Positions 10,401 to 17,936 of a DNA stretch of 64,000 nt are shown here, one piece after another. A model generated the notes under the pieces. It saw nothing but the letters and a program-made list of their open reading frames with translations, was not told where the DNA came from and did no database searches. A program made the position numbers and the translations under genes. Each line of letters starts with the position of its first letter. Positions within the stretch are counted from its first letter, which is position 1. The stretch is from Niastella soli (GTDB lineage: Bacteria; Bacteroidota; Bacteroidia; Chitinophagales; Chitinophagaceae), in NCBI RefSeq assembly GCF_017742245.1, contig NZ_JAGHKO010000004.1, forward strand, positions 992,001-1,056,000. The letters are read 5' to 3'.

Positions 10401-10713
10401 TTACCTGTACCTGTTTGTACCCCACGAAGGAGATATCCAGTGTTACCTGGTCACCGGGAATATCGAGTGTAAAGCGGCCTTTTGAATCGGTGCTGGTTCC
10501 CTGACGGGTACCCCTGATCTGTACCGATACACCCGCCAGTACTTCTTTATGAGCACTGTCTAATACGGTACCCGAGATGGGCCCGTCTGCTTGCGCAAAG
10601 GAATCCACTGACAGCAACAGGAAGCCCGTAAATAAGGTGAAAAGAATTAAATAGCAAGATTGGTGTGCGAAGGCTGTACACCTCCACATACAGCAGGCAA
10701 ATCGTTTAATCAT
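7498..10713 (-). CDS. SusC/RagA TonB-linked outer membrane transporter
   Basis: About 1071 residues from the ATG at 10713 (the open frame extends to a TTG at 10740 with no support). A long signal region ends near DSFAQADG. Then come a carboxypeptidase-regulatory-like domain (ISGTVLDSAHKEVLAGV to about residue 115), a TonB-box-like stretch (TADVVVVAYGKQ), the plug (FIRGVGSFG, LIDGMESS, GVILVTTKSG) and a 22-strand-type barrel ending in GINFGF. It imports glycan fragments captured by SusD using TonB energy. No STN domain is present, so it is not expected to signal to an anti-sigma factor. Control by the GntR regulator is proposed from the CTATN site upstream. Confidence 0.96.
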   Translation of the reverse strand: MIKRFACCMWRCTAFAHQSCYLILFTLFTGFLLLSVDSFAQADGPISGTVLDSAHKEVLAGVSVQIRGTRQGTSTDSKGRFTLDIPGDQVTLDISFVGYKQVQVTAHKGRPVTVLLPLAEDSTADVVVVAYGKQKKQSMVASITTINPKELRGATSNLTSMLAGRVSGMIAYQQSGEPGADNASFFIRGVGSFGAGKVDPLILIDGMESSTNDLARLQPDDISGFSVLKDAAASSLYGARGANGVILVTTKSGAEGKARFGVRLDMPVSTNTRNFKFADNITYMKLANEAVLTRDPLGVLPYTQNKIDHTEAGDDPLRYPNNNWINALIKDYTINNKTDMNVSGGGKTAQYYIAGTYNIDRGILRTVSNSSFNSNIKMGNYSVRSNININITPTTKAVVRTYAQFDDYNGPIGYRDEEGNWVNGGKAVFNSAIWSNPVMFPSVYPSSFAPYLQHPIFGNSFIGNTTSLYNNPYASMVSGFQQYSSSTVNAQLELNQSLNFVTPGLATRFMAYTQRYAFFNVNRRYSPFYYTLMPDANGKLNVLTPLNPGQGTEYLNYNPGDRLLNTTTYAQIATDYSRTFGDKHAVTGMLIGILRNFLTANGGDLQNSLPARNLGLSGRFTYAYENRYLAELNFGYNGSERFAASHRYGFFPSAGLGWIVSNEKFFEPLQSVITNLKFRGTYGLVGNDQIGYAWDRFFYLSNVNPNSGDNSYHFGVNQTRFIPGYAIYRYANSDITWEKAKTANYGMDLNFRNGIGVVVDGFHSIRSNILMGRYTIPTTMGLEAGIQANVGEAESQGVDVAVNYTKDLNKSMWVQTRANFTYATSKFRINEEPKYPAELQYLSRVGRSLKQEYGLVAERLFVDDAEARKSPVQSFGGNPPMGGDIKYRDINGDGQITSLDAVPLGHPTVPEITYGFGISFGYKGFDLNTFFQGNARVSFFINPYNVAPFVLNGGSQNGLLTAIADSHWSEEKQDLHAFWPRLDGQFNDNNSQNSNWWLRNGAFLRLKTVEIGYAVPRKLLNRIGFHNLRIYANGQNLFAFSKFKLWDPEMGGKGLGYPVQAVYNLGINFGF

Positions 10714-10779
10714 ATAAGCAGCGTTTGATTGGAATGACAAATGTGACCCATAGTTATATTACAGGCAGCCTATGCTACC

Positions 10780-10802
10780 TGTACTATACTATCCTATACT
10801 AC
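10780..10802 (-). promoter_or_regulatory. Candidate GntR operator at the susC promoter, (CTATN) repeats
   Basis: On the plus strand the site reads TGT, one base, then CTAT units every 5 bp (CTATA CTATC CTATA CTAC). The same TGTN(CTATN)3 pattern lies upstream of gntR at 15558-15580. In both places the site begins 3 bp after the end of the minus-strand -7 element, so it covers the likely transcription start. That position fits repression. The regulator assignment is inference. Confidence 0.55.
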
Positions 10803-10804
10803 TA

Positions 10805-10834
10805 CAAATATAGAGTTTATTTGATTTGGTCAAA
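10805..10834 (-). promoter_or_regulatory. susC promoter (-33 TTTG / -7 TATATTTG)
   Basis: Minus-strand TTTG at 10834-10831, an 18-bp spacer, then TATATTTG at 10812-10805. This matches the Bacteroidota primary sigma consensus TTTG-N19-TAnnTTTG closely. Transcription would start near 10799, giving a leader of about 85 nt before the susC ATG. It shows that the susC-to-esterase part can be transcribed separately from the upstream gntR-symporter-galactosidase genes. Confidence 0.65.
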
Positions 10835-10866
10835 ATAAATGGGGAACTTATTCTTCCCCACTTAGG

Positions 10867-12879
10867 TTAATAAGAATAAATCATTGCATCAGAAGGTGGT
10901 ACAGTTAACTCAATTGTATCAGACCAATTTGTATTGTTGCCTGAGAAAAGTTCTGTTACCATAAGTTTTGTTGATGGGTCCAACCCAAAACGGGTCAATG
11001 ACAAAGTATATTTGAGTGGGTTGTTGGTGAAATTAAAAACCGCCACGTAAGTTTTGATGCCCACTTTTTTTATAAATACGTTCACCCCTTTGTTACCGGT
11101 ATTGGCATCAACGGGTCTGAAGCTGCGGCCATCTTTTATCACTTCCAGCAGTTGCTTATTTTGTAACAACCGCATGGCAGTTTTTGACCAGGGACCTTTT
11201 TCCGCATAATTGTCGCCAGTGATCAACGTACCTGTTACTAATGCAGAAGCCAATCGTGCCCGGTTAGCGCCTTCACTTTCCTTGTTGAACACTACATGAT
11301 CAGCATCTACAAAATTATACAAATGGCTTTGCCACCAGCCATACCCTGTGCTGTTCAACGTATATTCAGTATTGTCAATAGCGCTGAACGCATCACAGGC
11401 AATACGGCGCATGTGCACATAATGAGCAGTGGCCATCGTCGGTGAAATGGCCGCATATATCAGCATTTTGTTATCCAGCACACTGTCGATAAATTTCATT
11501 CCCATATGATATGCCTGCATCCCAGTTGTTACTGCTGGATCATAAAAATGATCGCTTTCCAGGGCGCCATGTCCCAGGAAGTCGATCTTGATCATTTCAA
11601 AGCCTAATTTTTTAAAGTGATTCAAACACCAGGCAATTCTGGCTTTGGTACCGGGATGTGTAGGATCAAGGGCCAGGGCGCCATCCATGTCAACCGGCAG
11701 GCCGTTCTGGCGGGTCCAGGCCTGTGTATAACTGTAGGTGGATCCTTCCATCTTTCGATCTGACTTACCCCAATCAACAAACGGCGCCCAGTAAATACCG
11801 GGTTTGAACCCTTTGCTTTTACAGTAGGTCACAAATTCTTTTAGCTGTCTTATATCGCCATCGAGCCCGCCTTTTACCATATTGTCCCAGTAAGAATCGA
11901 GATCGATAAACAAGCTGCTATCGGCCGTACGAAACCCTTTACAGGAGTCACTGAAAAAATCAACTACGTCTTTGGCTTTACCGATCGTTAATTTGGTTTG
12001 CAGCGCCCCCCAGCTGTTCCAGCCAATGGGAGTGGGCTTTTCCCATTTTGCTATTCCTTGAGCTTTATTACCCTTGTTCGCAGCCGCATATTCTTCCATA
12101 CCGTTTCGCCAATCGTCATATAGTCCGACCAATATATAGGGTGAAGTACAAATTGTATCGTCTTCTATGACCTTGCCATGAAAAATATTATCGTGGGTAA
12201 TCTTGTTATCAGCCAGACCGCCAAAAGCAGTCAGCGCTGCTGATTTGGCATCAATGGCTTTTACTGTGATCCCGGTTTTCCATATATCATGTGACAAAGA
12301 TCCAATTACCAGTCCCTGATAATTAACATTGTTATACAAAGCCAATACTTCACTACTTGTAAAATTGGCTTGCTGTATTGGTTGTGCATCAAAACGCGCC
12401 CACATATCATTGTCGAACGGCACGGCCAATGCGCGGTTATCACCCGTTGACTCCAATACTATCCGGGCTCCGGTAAGCGGAGAGCTATACCCAGCCGCAA
12501 CATGCTTCCCCTCCACTATCAGCCTTGTGGTGAAATAATTTTTTCCAACCTCGGCACTAAATACTTGTTTTATATGCATATCATCGTGGTACCATTCAAT
12601 AATACCGCCTGAATACTTAGAAGATTCAATTACCGCTCTACGTTTTCCCGGGCCTATTTCCGTGCTGGTTATCTCTTTTTCTCCTTTGTAAGTAAAGTAA
12701 GCACCGGTAATAACCAGTTTGCCATTGAACAACACATCCCAGGTACCACTGTTTAAATGATATTGTATTACATTGTTTTTCCCGAAAGGAATGTGCACCA
12801 CAGAATCCTTTTCACCAACAGCCATTGCTGTAGTCGTTTTCAAACATAACCAGAACAATAAAAAGGGTATGAATCGCAT
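10867..12879 (-). CDS. Alpha-galactosidase, clan GH-D (GH36/GH27 type)
   Basis: A 670-residue protein with a signal peptide (FLLFWLCLKTTTAMAVG). An N-terminal beta-sandwich is followed by a TIM barrel. The barrel holds PIGWNSWGALQ, FIDLDSYWD, FKPGIYWAPFVDW and the nucleophile motif MIKIDFLGHG (Asp433, the KxD signature of clan GH-D). The acid/base is probably the Asp in AIDNTEYTLN near residue 500. A C-terminal beta domain follows. The family retains configuration and removes terminal alpha-galactose; some members act on alpha-GalNAc or beta-L-arabinopyranose, so the sugar is not certain. It lies between the symporter and susC, in the gntR transcription unit. Exported, probably periplasmic. 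Confidence 0.85.
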   Translation of the reverse strand: MRFIPFLLFWLCLKTTTAMAVGEKDSVVHIPFGKNNVIQYHLNSGTWDVLFNGKLVITGAYFTYKGEKEITSTEIGPGKRRAVIESSKYSGGIIEWYHDDMHIKQVFSAEVGKNYFTTRLIVEGKHVAAGYSSPLTGARIVLESTGDNRALAVPFDNDMWARFDAQPIQQANFTSSEVLALYNNVNYQGLVIGSLSHDIWKTGITVKAIDAKSAALTAFGGLADNKITHDNIFHGKVIEDDTICTSPYILVGLYDDWRNGMEEYAAANKGNKAQGIAKWEKPTPIGWNSWGALQTKLTIGKAKDVVDFFSDSCKGFRTADSSLFIDLDSYWDNMVKGGLDGDIRQLKEFVTYCKSKGFKPGIYWAPFVDWGKSDRKMEGSTYSYTQAWTRQNGLPVDMDGALALDPTHPGTKARIAWCLNHFKKLGFEMIKIDFLGHGALESDHFYDPAVTTGMQAYHMGMKFIDSVLDNKMLIYAAISPTMATAHYVHMRRIACDAFSAIDNTEYTLNSTGYGWWQSHLYNFVDADHVVFNKESEGANRARLASALVTGTLITGDNYAEKGPWSKTAMRLLQNKQLLEVIKDGRSFRPVDANTGNKGVNVFIKKVGIKTYVAVFNFTNNPLKYTLSLTRFGLDPSTKLMVTELFSGNNTNWSDTIELTVPPSDAMIYSY

Positions 12880-12918
12880 GGTTGGGTGTTTTAAAGTGGT
12901 TACAAGGTTTATAATCTT

Positions 12919-14505
12919 TTATTGTGCAACACCAGCTTTTGAGAACAGGACGAAAGCTGCTGCCATAAGGATCAATAATATCAAAAAGAACCAGTGCCGG
13001 CTGCGCCACGGTTTCAGATCAACCACAGCCTGGTTATGTAAGGTATAAGGGGTGGTCATGGGTTTCCATTTGGCCACCACCAACATCAACACCACCGTTG
13101 CCACAAACAAAATAGCCACCACATGTAAATAATGTAAGGGCAGGTCAAATACCAGCTGGCTCAACATATACGTAACTATAAAAAAGATCAACCCAATGGT
13201 AGCCGCCGCCTCCGACACTTTTTTGGTAAGAAAACCCACGATCATTACGGTGAACACCGGTACGCTAAAAAAACTGGATACTTTCTGAATATAAGTATAG
13301 AACCCGCCATTGAACCGGCTGATAAATGGAGAAAAATACATGGCCACCACCGTAAGTGATAACTGAAAGATCCGCGCCGCTTTTACCAGTTCGCGGTCAC
13401 CGGCATTTCTGCGCCATTGTTTGTACAGGTTCATAATAAACAAGGTTCCCGAACTATTGAGTCCCGCATTAAAGGTGCTGATGGCCGCGCCAAAAACAAC
13501 AGCCGCAATAAAACCGGCTATTACAGGCGGCAATACATCGCCAATTAATTTGGGGAACACCGTGGCAGTATTGGTTAAATGCGGATACAAATGCACCGCA
13601 ATCAACCCCGGTACATTCAGGAACAGGGGCGCTACCAGTTTACCAAAACAGGCCAGTGAAATACCTTTCTGTCCCTGCGACAAACTCCGGGCGGCCAGCG
13701 CCTGTTGCACAATGTATTGTTCCATGCCCCAGTAGTACAGGTTTATCAGGAACATACCCGTAAACAAGGTACTAAACGGAATAGCGTCGTGCGACCCGCC
13801 AATGGCATTCAGGTGTTCTTTTTTAGAAGCCAGGATAGTTTGTATTCCATGCACCACACTCCCCTGCCCCAGGTAACGTAATCCAAATGCAAGCAATAAA
13901 ATGCCACCCACTACCAGGGCGGCCCCCTGCACCAGATCAGAAATAGTGATGGCTTTAAAACCACCCAATACCGTATAACAACAACCTATAATACCCACTC
14001 CTATTACCAACAACCAGATGGCCGCAAAATAAGAGATGCCCAGTGCTTCATCCACATGAAAAATACCATTGAGCGCCACCGCGCTTCCGTACAAAACGGT
14101 TGGTATTAAACTCACCACATAACTGGCCAGAAAGAAAATGGAGACAAACTTTTTTAACCGGGGACCAAATCTTTGGCCTAAAAAATCAGGCGTGGTAACA
14201 GCGCCCATTTTCAGATAGACAGGGAGGAAAAATTCTGCCACAATGATCATGGCCAGGATGGAGCTTATGCCCCAGGCCATTACCGACATATCGTTGGTAT
14301 ATACAAATTCATTCTCACCAATGAGCACATTACAACTCATGTTAGTGAGAAAAAGGGAAAAGCCTACCATCCAGAACCCCAGCGAGCGGTTACCCATAAA
14401 ATAGGCCGCGGTGGTATTCAGGCGCATCTTCCTAGTATTATATATAGCGATCGCAGCAACCAAGGCCAGGAAAAGCAAAAAACAAACAAATCCAGTTATG
14501 TTCAT
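12919..14505 (-). CDS. Sodium/solute symporter, SLC5/SSS family
   Basis: A 528-residue integral membrane protein with about 14 hydrophobic segments spread along its length. SSS signatures include the N-terminal NRSLGFWMVGFSLFLTNMSC (unwound TM1 region) and the TM8 block FGAAISTFNAGLNSSGTLF. The family imports sugars, myo-inositol or sialic acid with sodium across the inner membrane. It lies 14 bp after gntR and 39 bp before the alpha-galactosidase, so it likely imports the monosaccharide released by this PUL, perhaps galactose or fucose. The exact substrate is inferred only from neighbours. Confidence 0.9.
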   Translation of the reverse strand: MNITGFVCFLLFLALVAAIAIYNTRKMRLNTTAAYFMGNRSLGFWMVGFSLFLTNMSCNVLIGENEFVYTNDMSVMAWGISSILAMIIVAEFFLPVYLKMGAVTTPDFLGQRFGPRLKKFVSIFFLASYVVSLIPTVLYGSAVALNGIFHVDEALGISYFAAIWLLVIGVGIIGCCYTVLGGFKAITISDLVQGAALVVGGILLLAFGLRYLGQGSVVHGIQTILASKKEHLNAIGGSHDAIPFSTLFTGMFLINLYYWGMEQYIVQQALAARSLSQGQKGISLACFGKLVAPLFLNVPGLIAVHLYPHLTNTATVFPKLIGDVLPPVIAGFIAAVVFGAAISTFNAGLNSSGTLFIMNLYKQWRRNAGDRELVKAARIFQLSLTVVAMYFSPFISRFNGGFYTYIQKVSSFFSVPVFTVMIVGFLTKKVSEAAATIGLIFFIVTYMLSQLVFDLPLHYLHVVAILFVATVVLMLVVAKWKPMTTPYTLHNQAVVDLKPWRSRHWFFLILLILMAAAFVLFSKAGVAQ

Positions 14506-14519
14506 AGGCTACAAACTCA

Positions 14520-15536
14520 TCACAACGAATTACGCCTGATAAGTACGGTGGGTATTATTTCCCGGATCTTATTTCGCGTTAATACAAAATTGGCTGCCTT
14601 CTCCGCCATCATTTTAAAGTCGGCGGAATAAGTAGTGATGCCATCAAAGATGAGCTCCTTCACCACTTCATCGTTGTGCGACAAAATACCTACATCTTTC
14701 CCCGGCTTCAGTTTCTTCACTTTGCAGTCCTTCAACATACTCCACAGTTCGGTATTATTGATGGTAAAATGCACCTTGCCTTTCTCCAGACTGCCCGGAA
14801 TATACTCGGCCCTGATCTCATGTTTTATCTTATGTGCCTTTACAAATTGTTTAAAGGCATGCAGTATTTCTATGGGCGTATCTGCGGCCGGACGATGATA
14901 GTAGATCATGCCATCGTACCGTTTAATGGTATCGGCCAGCTCCTCAAATACCCGATAGCTCGAGTGCTCAAACTCCTGCGCTATATAGGAATAATCACTG
15001 GCAAGCTTCTCATAGCGATCGATCATCAGGAATTTATCCAGCGGCAGTGTTTCCAAAATACCTGCGGTGCGTTTATGCGGAATCGGGGCCACTACATATA
15101 AGCCATAGCGTCCGCGAATACTCTGAATAGTACTTTCCAGTACATCAATATTATTATGATGAAAGAAAACATCAATTTGCACACTCTTACCCAGCTTCGA
15201 CCGGAATATTTTGTAAAAAGTTTCCTGGAAGGCATCAAAGGCAAATAAAACCAGGGCTACTTTCAGGTGTTGTTTTACATCGCAATTGGAAACATAAAAA
15301 CCCACGCGGTTCTTCGACTCCACAATACCCCGGTTTACCAGGTCCTTATAGGCTTTGGCAATGGTTTCCCGGGCAAACCCGAATTCGTTGATGAGGTTAT
15401 TTACAGAAGGCAGCAGATCGCCCTGGGCGAGCGATTTGTTCTGGATGGCGTTGAGGATGCCGTTCACGAGCTGATCGTGTTTCGACAGGCCGCTCACCCC
15501 TTCCATTTCGTAGATCTCTTTAAATACATCGTTCAT
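14520..15536 (-). CDS. GntR-family transcriptional regulator with LacI-like sensor domain
   Basis: A 338-residue regulator. Residues ~15-80 form a winged helix of the GntR type (GDLLPSVNNLINEFGFARET, then AYKDLVNRGIVESKNRVGFYV). The remaining ~250 residues resemble a periplasmic-binding-protein/LacI sensor fold (VALVLFAFDAF, YVVAPIPHK, DVGILSHNDEVVKELIFDGI), which would bind a sugar. It is the first gene of the PUL and shares a transcription unit with the symporter and alpha-galactosidase. Two copies of a CTATN-type site, at its own promoter and at susC, make it a likely local autorepressor released by the imported sugar. Confidence 0.88.
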   Translation of the reverse strand: MNDVFKEIYEMEGVSGLSKHDQLVNGILNAIQNKSLAQGDLLPSVNNLINEFGFARETIAKAYKDLVNRGIVESKNRVGFYVSNCDVKQHLKVALVLFAFDAFQETFYKIFRSKLGKSVQIDVFFHHNNIDVLESTIQSIRGRYGLYVVAPIPHKRTAGILETLPLDKFLMIDRYEKLASDYSYIAQEFEHSSYRVFEELADTIKRYDGMIYYHRPAADTPIEILHAFKQFVKAHKIKHEIRAEYIPGSLEKGKVHFTINNTELWSMLKDCKVKKLKPGKDVGILSHNDEVVKELIFDGITTYSADFKMMAEKAANFVLTRNKIREIIPTVLIRRNSL

Positions 15537-15557
15537 ATGGCAATATGTGTAAGGAGC

Positions 15558-15590
15558 TGTCCTATTCTATACTATTCGATACCAAATGTA
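15558..15590 (-). promoter_or_regulatory. gntR promoter -7 element and candidate autoregulatory operator
   Basis: The minus-strand -7 element TACATTTG occupies 15590-15583. Immediately downstream (15580-15558) is the TGTN(CTATN)3 site, in plus-strand order TGTC CTATT CTATA CTATT C. It matches the susC site in sequence, in 5-bp period and in distance from the -7 box. The gntR ATG is 21 bp further on. Autoregulation is inferred. Confidence 0.55.
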
Positions 15591-15612
15591 GGGAAAAGGG
15601 TTTACATGAAAA

Positions 15613-15640
15613 AACCCTCCCGAAAATTGGAGGGAGGGTT
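15613..15640 (-). terminator. Factor-independent terminator of the small lipoprotein gene
   Basis: Stem AACCCTCCC (15613-15621) pairs with GGGAGGGTT (15632-15640) around a 10-nt loop. Read on the minus strand the stem is followed by TTTTTT. It follows the lipoprotein gene at 15796 and insulates it from gntR. Confidence 0.75.
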
Positions 15641-15710
15641 CCTTAACTATTGACTGGTTATTAAATTAATAGGTTATAAGAATTATAATGAGTCTAGCTA
15701 TTAATCGGAG

Positions 15711-15766
15711 TTTGCCGTTTGCCGTCTGCCGTTTGCCGTTTGCCGTTTGCCGTTTGCCGTTTGCCG
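15711..15766. repeat. TTTGCCG heptamer array, 8 copies
   Basis: Eight head-to-tail copies of TTTGCCG, with only the third altered (TCTGCCG). It lies between the lipoprotein stop and the terminator hairpin, so it would be in the 3' UTR. The same heptamer, in degenerate form, is found at 441-482, and related TGCC-phased 7-bp arrays are at 21219-21372. There are no spacers, so this is not CRISPR. Copy number is likely variable between strains. Confidence 0.9.
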
Positions 15767-15795
15767 TTTCCTTTTTTTATCCGTACGGGGAGAGC

Positions 15796-16218
15796 TTATT
15801 GTTGGTCCCATTTACCGGTGAGGGTCACTTTCATGTCTTCATTCTCCACTTCCATATCCAGCGGAAAAATAATTTTATAGTCATCCATATTTACTTTACT
15901 GGAACCGATGAGCCCGGTTGAATCGCCCCAGAGTTGTACATAACAGGGCTGGCTGTATAATTTTAACTTAAACGCCGGATCAACCAACATGGTAGCAGGC
16001 AGCGGCAGGTTGGCCGGGTAACCCGATGTTATACCGATTACCTTTTGCGAATCAGCCCCATCAAGAAATTTGACCCGCAACAGTTCCTGCGGATACTGCA
16101 AGGGCCGGTGTTTTAAAAGAGTTACTGATTTTATCTTGAAGTCCTGCCCCTTTTTGTTGCAGCTGACTAGTATCGCTGTCAGCGCCAGGGCCGTTATTAT
16201 ATATTTCATGTTTTTCAT
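15796..16218 (-). CDS. Small lipoprotein of unknown function
   Basis: A 140-residue protein with leader and lipobox LTAILVSCNKK, so a lipid-anchored envelope protein. The mature part is beta-rich and has no motif I recognise; notable stretches are VTLLKHRPLQYPQELLRVKF and YVQLWGDSTG. The ATG at 16218 and a second at 16209 are both possible starts, differing by three residues. It is a single-gene unit with its own terminator, flanked by the heptamer array on one side and the cloverleaf palindrome on the other. Confidence 0.7.
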   Translation of the reverse strand: MKNMKYIITALALTAILVSCNKKGQDFKIKSVTLLKHRPLQYPQELLRVKFLDGADSQKVIGITSGYPANLPLPATMLVDPAFKLKLYSQPCYVQLWGDSTGLIGSSKVNMDDYKIIFPLDMEVENEDMKVTLTGKWDQQ

Positions 16219-16238
16219 TTTATCTTTGTTAACTGGTC

Positions 16239-16315
16239 AAGGTGGGTCACTCTTTCAGAGTGGCTCACCTTTTTTTGATCTCAAGGTGAGCCGCCCTCGA
16301 AGGGCGACCCACCTT
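16239..16315. repeat. Perfect three-armed cloverleaf palindrome
   Basis: An outer 10-bp stem, AAGGTGGGTC (16239-16248) with GACCCACCTT (16306-16315), encloses three hairpins with no unpaired linkers. These are ACTC/GAGT (16249-16261), GGCTCACCTT/AAGGTGAGCC (16262-16292) and GCCCT/AGGGC (16293-16305). In RNA, the first and third 10-mers can also pair fully using G-U wobbles, giving two tandem, oppositely oriented hairpins. The plus-strand version of the first ends in a T-run and looks like a terminator. It lies between two minus-strand genes. It is not a tRNA, having no anticodon or T-loop bases. Confidence 0.85.
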
Positions 16316-16346
16316 ACTCCTTAACATGGCGCAAGCCTTCTACTCC

Positions 16347-17936
16347 CTATGCCGGTGACAGCCTGCGCGACCGCAGGTATACTACCGTTTTGTTGAGTGA
16401 AGGGAAGATGGCTATCAGCAGCAGCACGGCTACCAGCATCAACGCCATCCATTCATAATAATCCATGGCGAAACGGATTTGCCCCTGTTTGGTTACCGCT
16501 TCCACCAATAATTTACGGCCACCCTTCAGGGCTTGTTTATGCGCCATTCCATGATGTAATAATTTACCCGACCGAACGGTCAATCCATGTAAAACAGCAG
16601 GGTCCACTTTGGTAAGATGGTCCTGGAACGCATTGTAATGCCGGCTCTTACTATACAACTCACAATAGTTGATCAGGGCGGCGCTTACACAAAACCCCAG
16701 GTAACCAGTGGCCAGACAAATAGAAGAAGCCGAAGGTCCCATCACGACCGGTACCGACGATACCGCATATACAATAGTGGGCGCCATGATCAACCCTACG
16801 CCCAACCCCTGAATAAACAACGGCAGGTAAAAATTATTTTCATTGGCCTCACTGTTGAAAATAAACCACATGCTCACATGAAAAAACAGCAACAACAGAA
16901 AACCTGGGCCCCACATAAAGCGGATATTCTTTTTCTGCAGGATCAAAGCACAGGAAATAATAACGCCAATTACCAGTCCAAGCAGGTTCGCGGTATTCAC
17001 ATAACTGATGTGCATGGGGTCCAGCCGCAAAACACCACCAAAAAAGTTATTGATGATATTGATCGCAAAGCGGCAGATAAAAAGAATAAAAAGCAGGAAG
17101 ATGGCCATCCTGAAATTCTGGAACGAGAAAATACCGGGATGTACATACGGGCGTTTCATACTTTTTACCCGCAGTACATATAACAGCGTGGCGCCCATCA
17201 TCGCCAGCACACTAAAAAGGATCCTTGGATCTTCCAGCCAGTAATATTCCTGTCCGTAAATGCACACATAAGCCAGTAACACCAGCATCAGCCCCCAGTA
17301 CACAAAACTTTGCCAGTCGAGCTTATAAAGGGGGAAGCGTATATTCAACCGCACATTGTTCATGCTGATCATGATGGCACACAAACAAGGGAGGTAAGAG
17401 AATAATGCAACTTTATAAATTATATTGAAATTAAAAGCATCTATGAGATCGGCAGTAACCAGGTTGTTGAATGGCAGAATACAGATGAGCATGCCAAAGA
17501 ACACCGAAAAGCTGATCTCGCGGGCCCGCTCGGTCCGCAGCCGGGTAAACATCAACGATAACGACAGGTTCACGGTACTGCTGAATAACATGCCCTGAAA
17601 GAACCGGATGGGAAACAGGAGATACAATTCATCTGTATGGTAACAAATGACAGTCGTAACTATTTCCAACATAGAAAAAACAACAAAATATTCCTTTGCA
17701 GCCAAATAAGTAAAGAACCGGCGCTCCAGGCTATAAAAAGCTACATAACCCGCATAAAACAATCCCACCGCAAATTGTATATCCGCAGGTTCGCTGCCAT
17801 AAAACCCCGCTGCGGCATTGATATTGGCAAAGGGTAAAAAGAACAGCACCATGGTGGGCAGAATAAGCGAGAACAGGATGATCTTTATTGCCCAGCCCGG
17901 CACCCATTGCTTAAAGATGGGAATCCCGCTAACCAT
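16347..17936 (-). CDS. MFS efflux permease (DHA2/EmrB-like)
   Basis: About 529 residues, with roughly 12-14 hydrophobic segments. It has the MFS-like motif region RFFQGMLFSSTVNLSLSLMF and the later IQGLGVGLIMAPTIVYAVSSVP, both in positions seen in DHA2 drug exporters. Start chosen at the ATG at 17936, which overlaps the stop of the upstream hlyD-type gene by 8 bp (ATGGTTAG), a sign of translational coupling; a longer frame to 17963 is unlikely. It is the inner-membrane pump of a TolC-HlyD-MFS operon and would export small molecules directly out of the cell. The substrate is unknown. Confidence 0.85.
   Translation of the reverse strand: MVSGIPIFKQWVPGWAIKIILFSLILPTMVLFFLPFANINAAAGFYGSEPADIQFAVGLFYAGYVAFYSLERRFFTYLAAKEYFVVFSMLEIVTTVICYHTDELYLLFPIRFFQGMLFSSTVNLSLSLMFTRLRTERAREISFSVFFGMLICILPFNNLVTADLIDAFNFNIIYKVALFSYLPCLCAIMISMNNVRLNIRFPLYKLDWQSFVYWGLMLVLLAYVCIYGQEYYWLEDPRILFSVLAMMGATLLYVLRVKSMKRPYVHPGIFSFQNFRMAIFLLFILFICRFAINIINNFFGGVLRLDPMHISYVNTANLLGLVIGVIISCALILQKKNIRFMWGPGFLLLLFFHVSMWFIFNSEANENNFYLPLFIQGLGVGLIMAPTIVYAVSSVPVVMGPSASSICLATGYLGFCVSAALINYCELYSKSRHYNAFQDHLTKVDPAVLHGLTVRSGKLLHHGMAHKQALKGGRKLLVEAVTKQGQIRFAMDYYEWMALMLVAVLLLIAIFPSLNKTVVYLRSRRLSPA

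Noticed and set aside
15711-15766. Heptamer array considered as CRISPR
   Set aside because: Units are 7 bp and contiguous, with no spacers and no cas genes.
16239-16315. Cloverleaf considered as a tRNA or tRNA-like gene
   Set aside because: Stem lengths are wrong and there are no D-loop, anticodon or T-loop bases.
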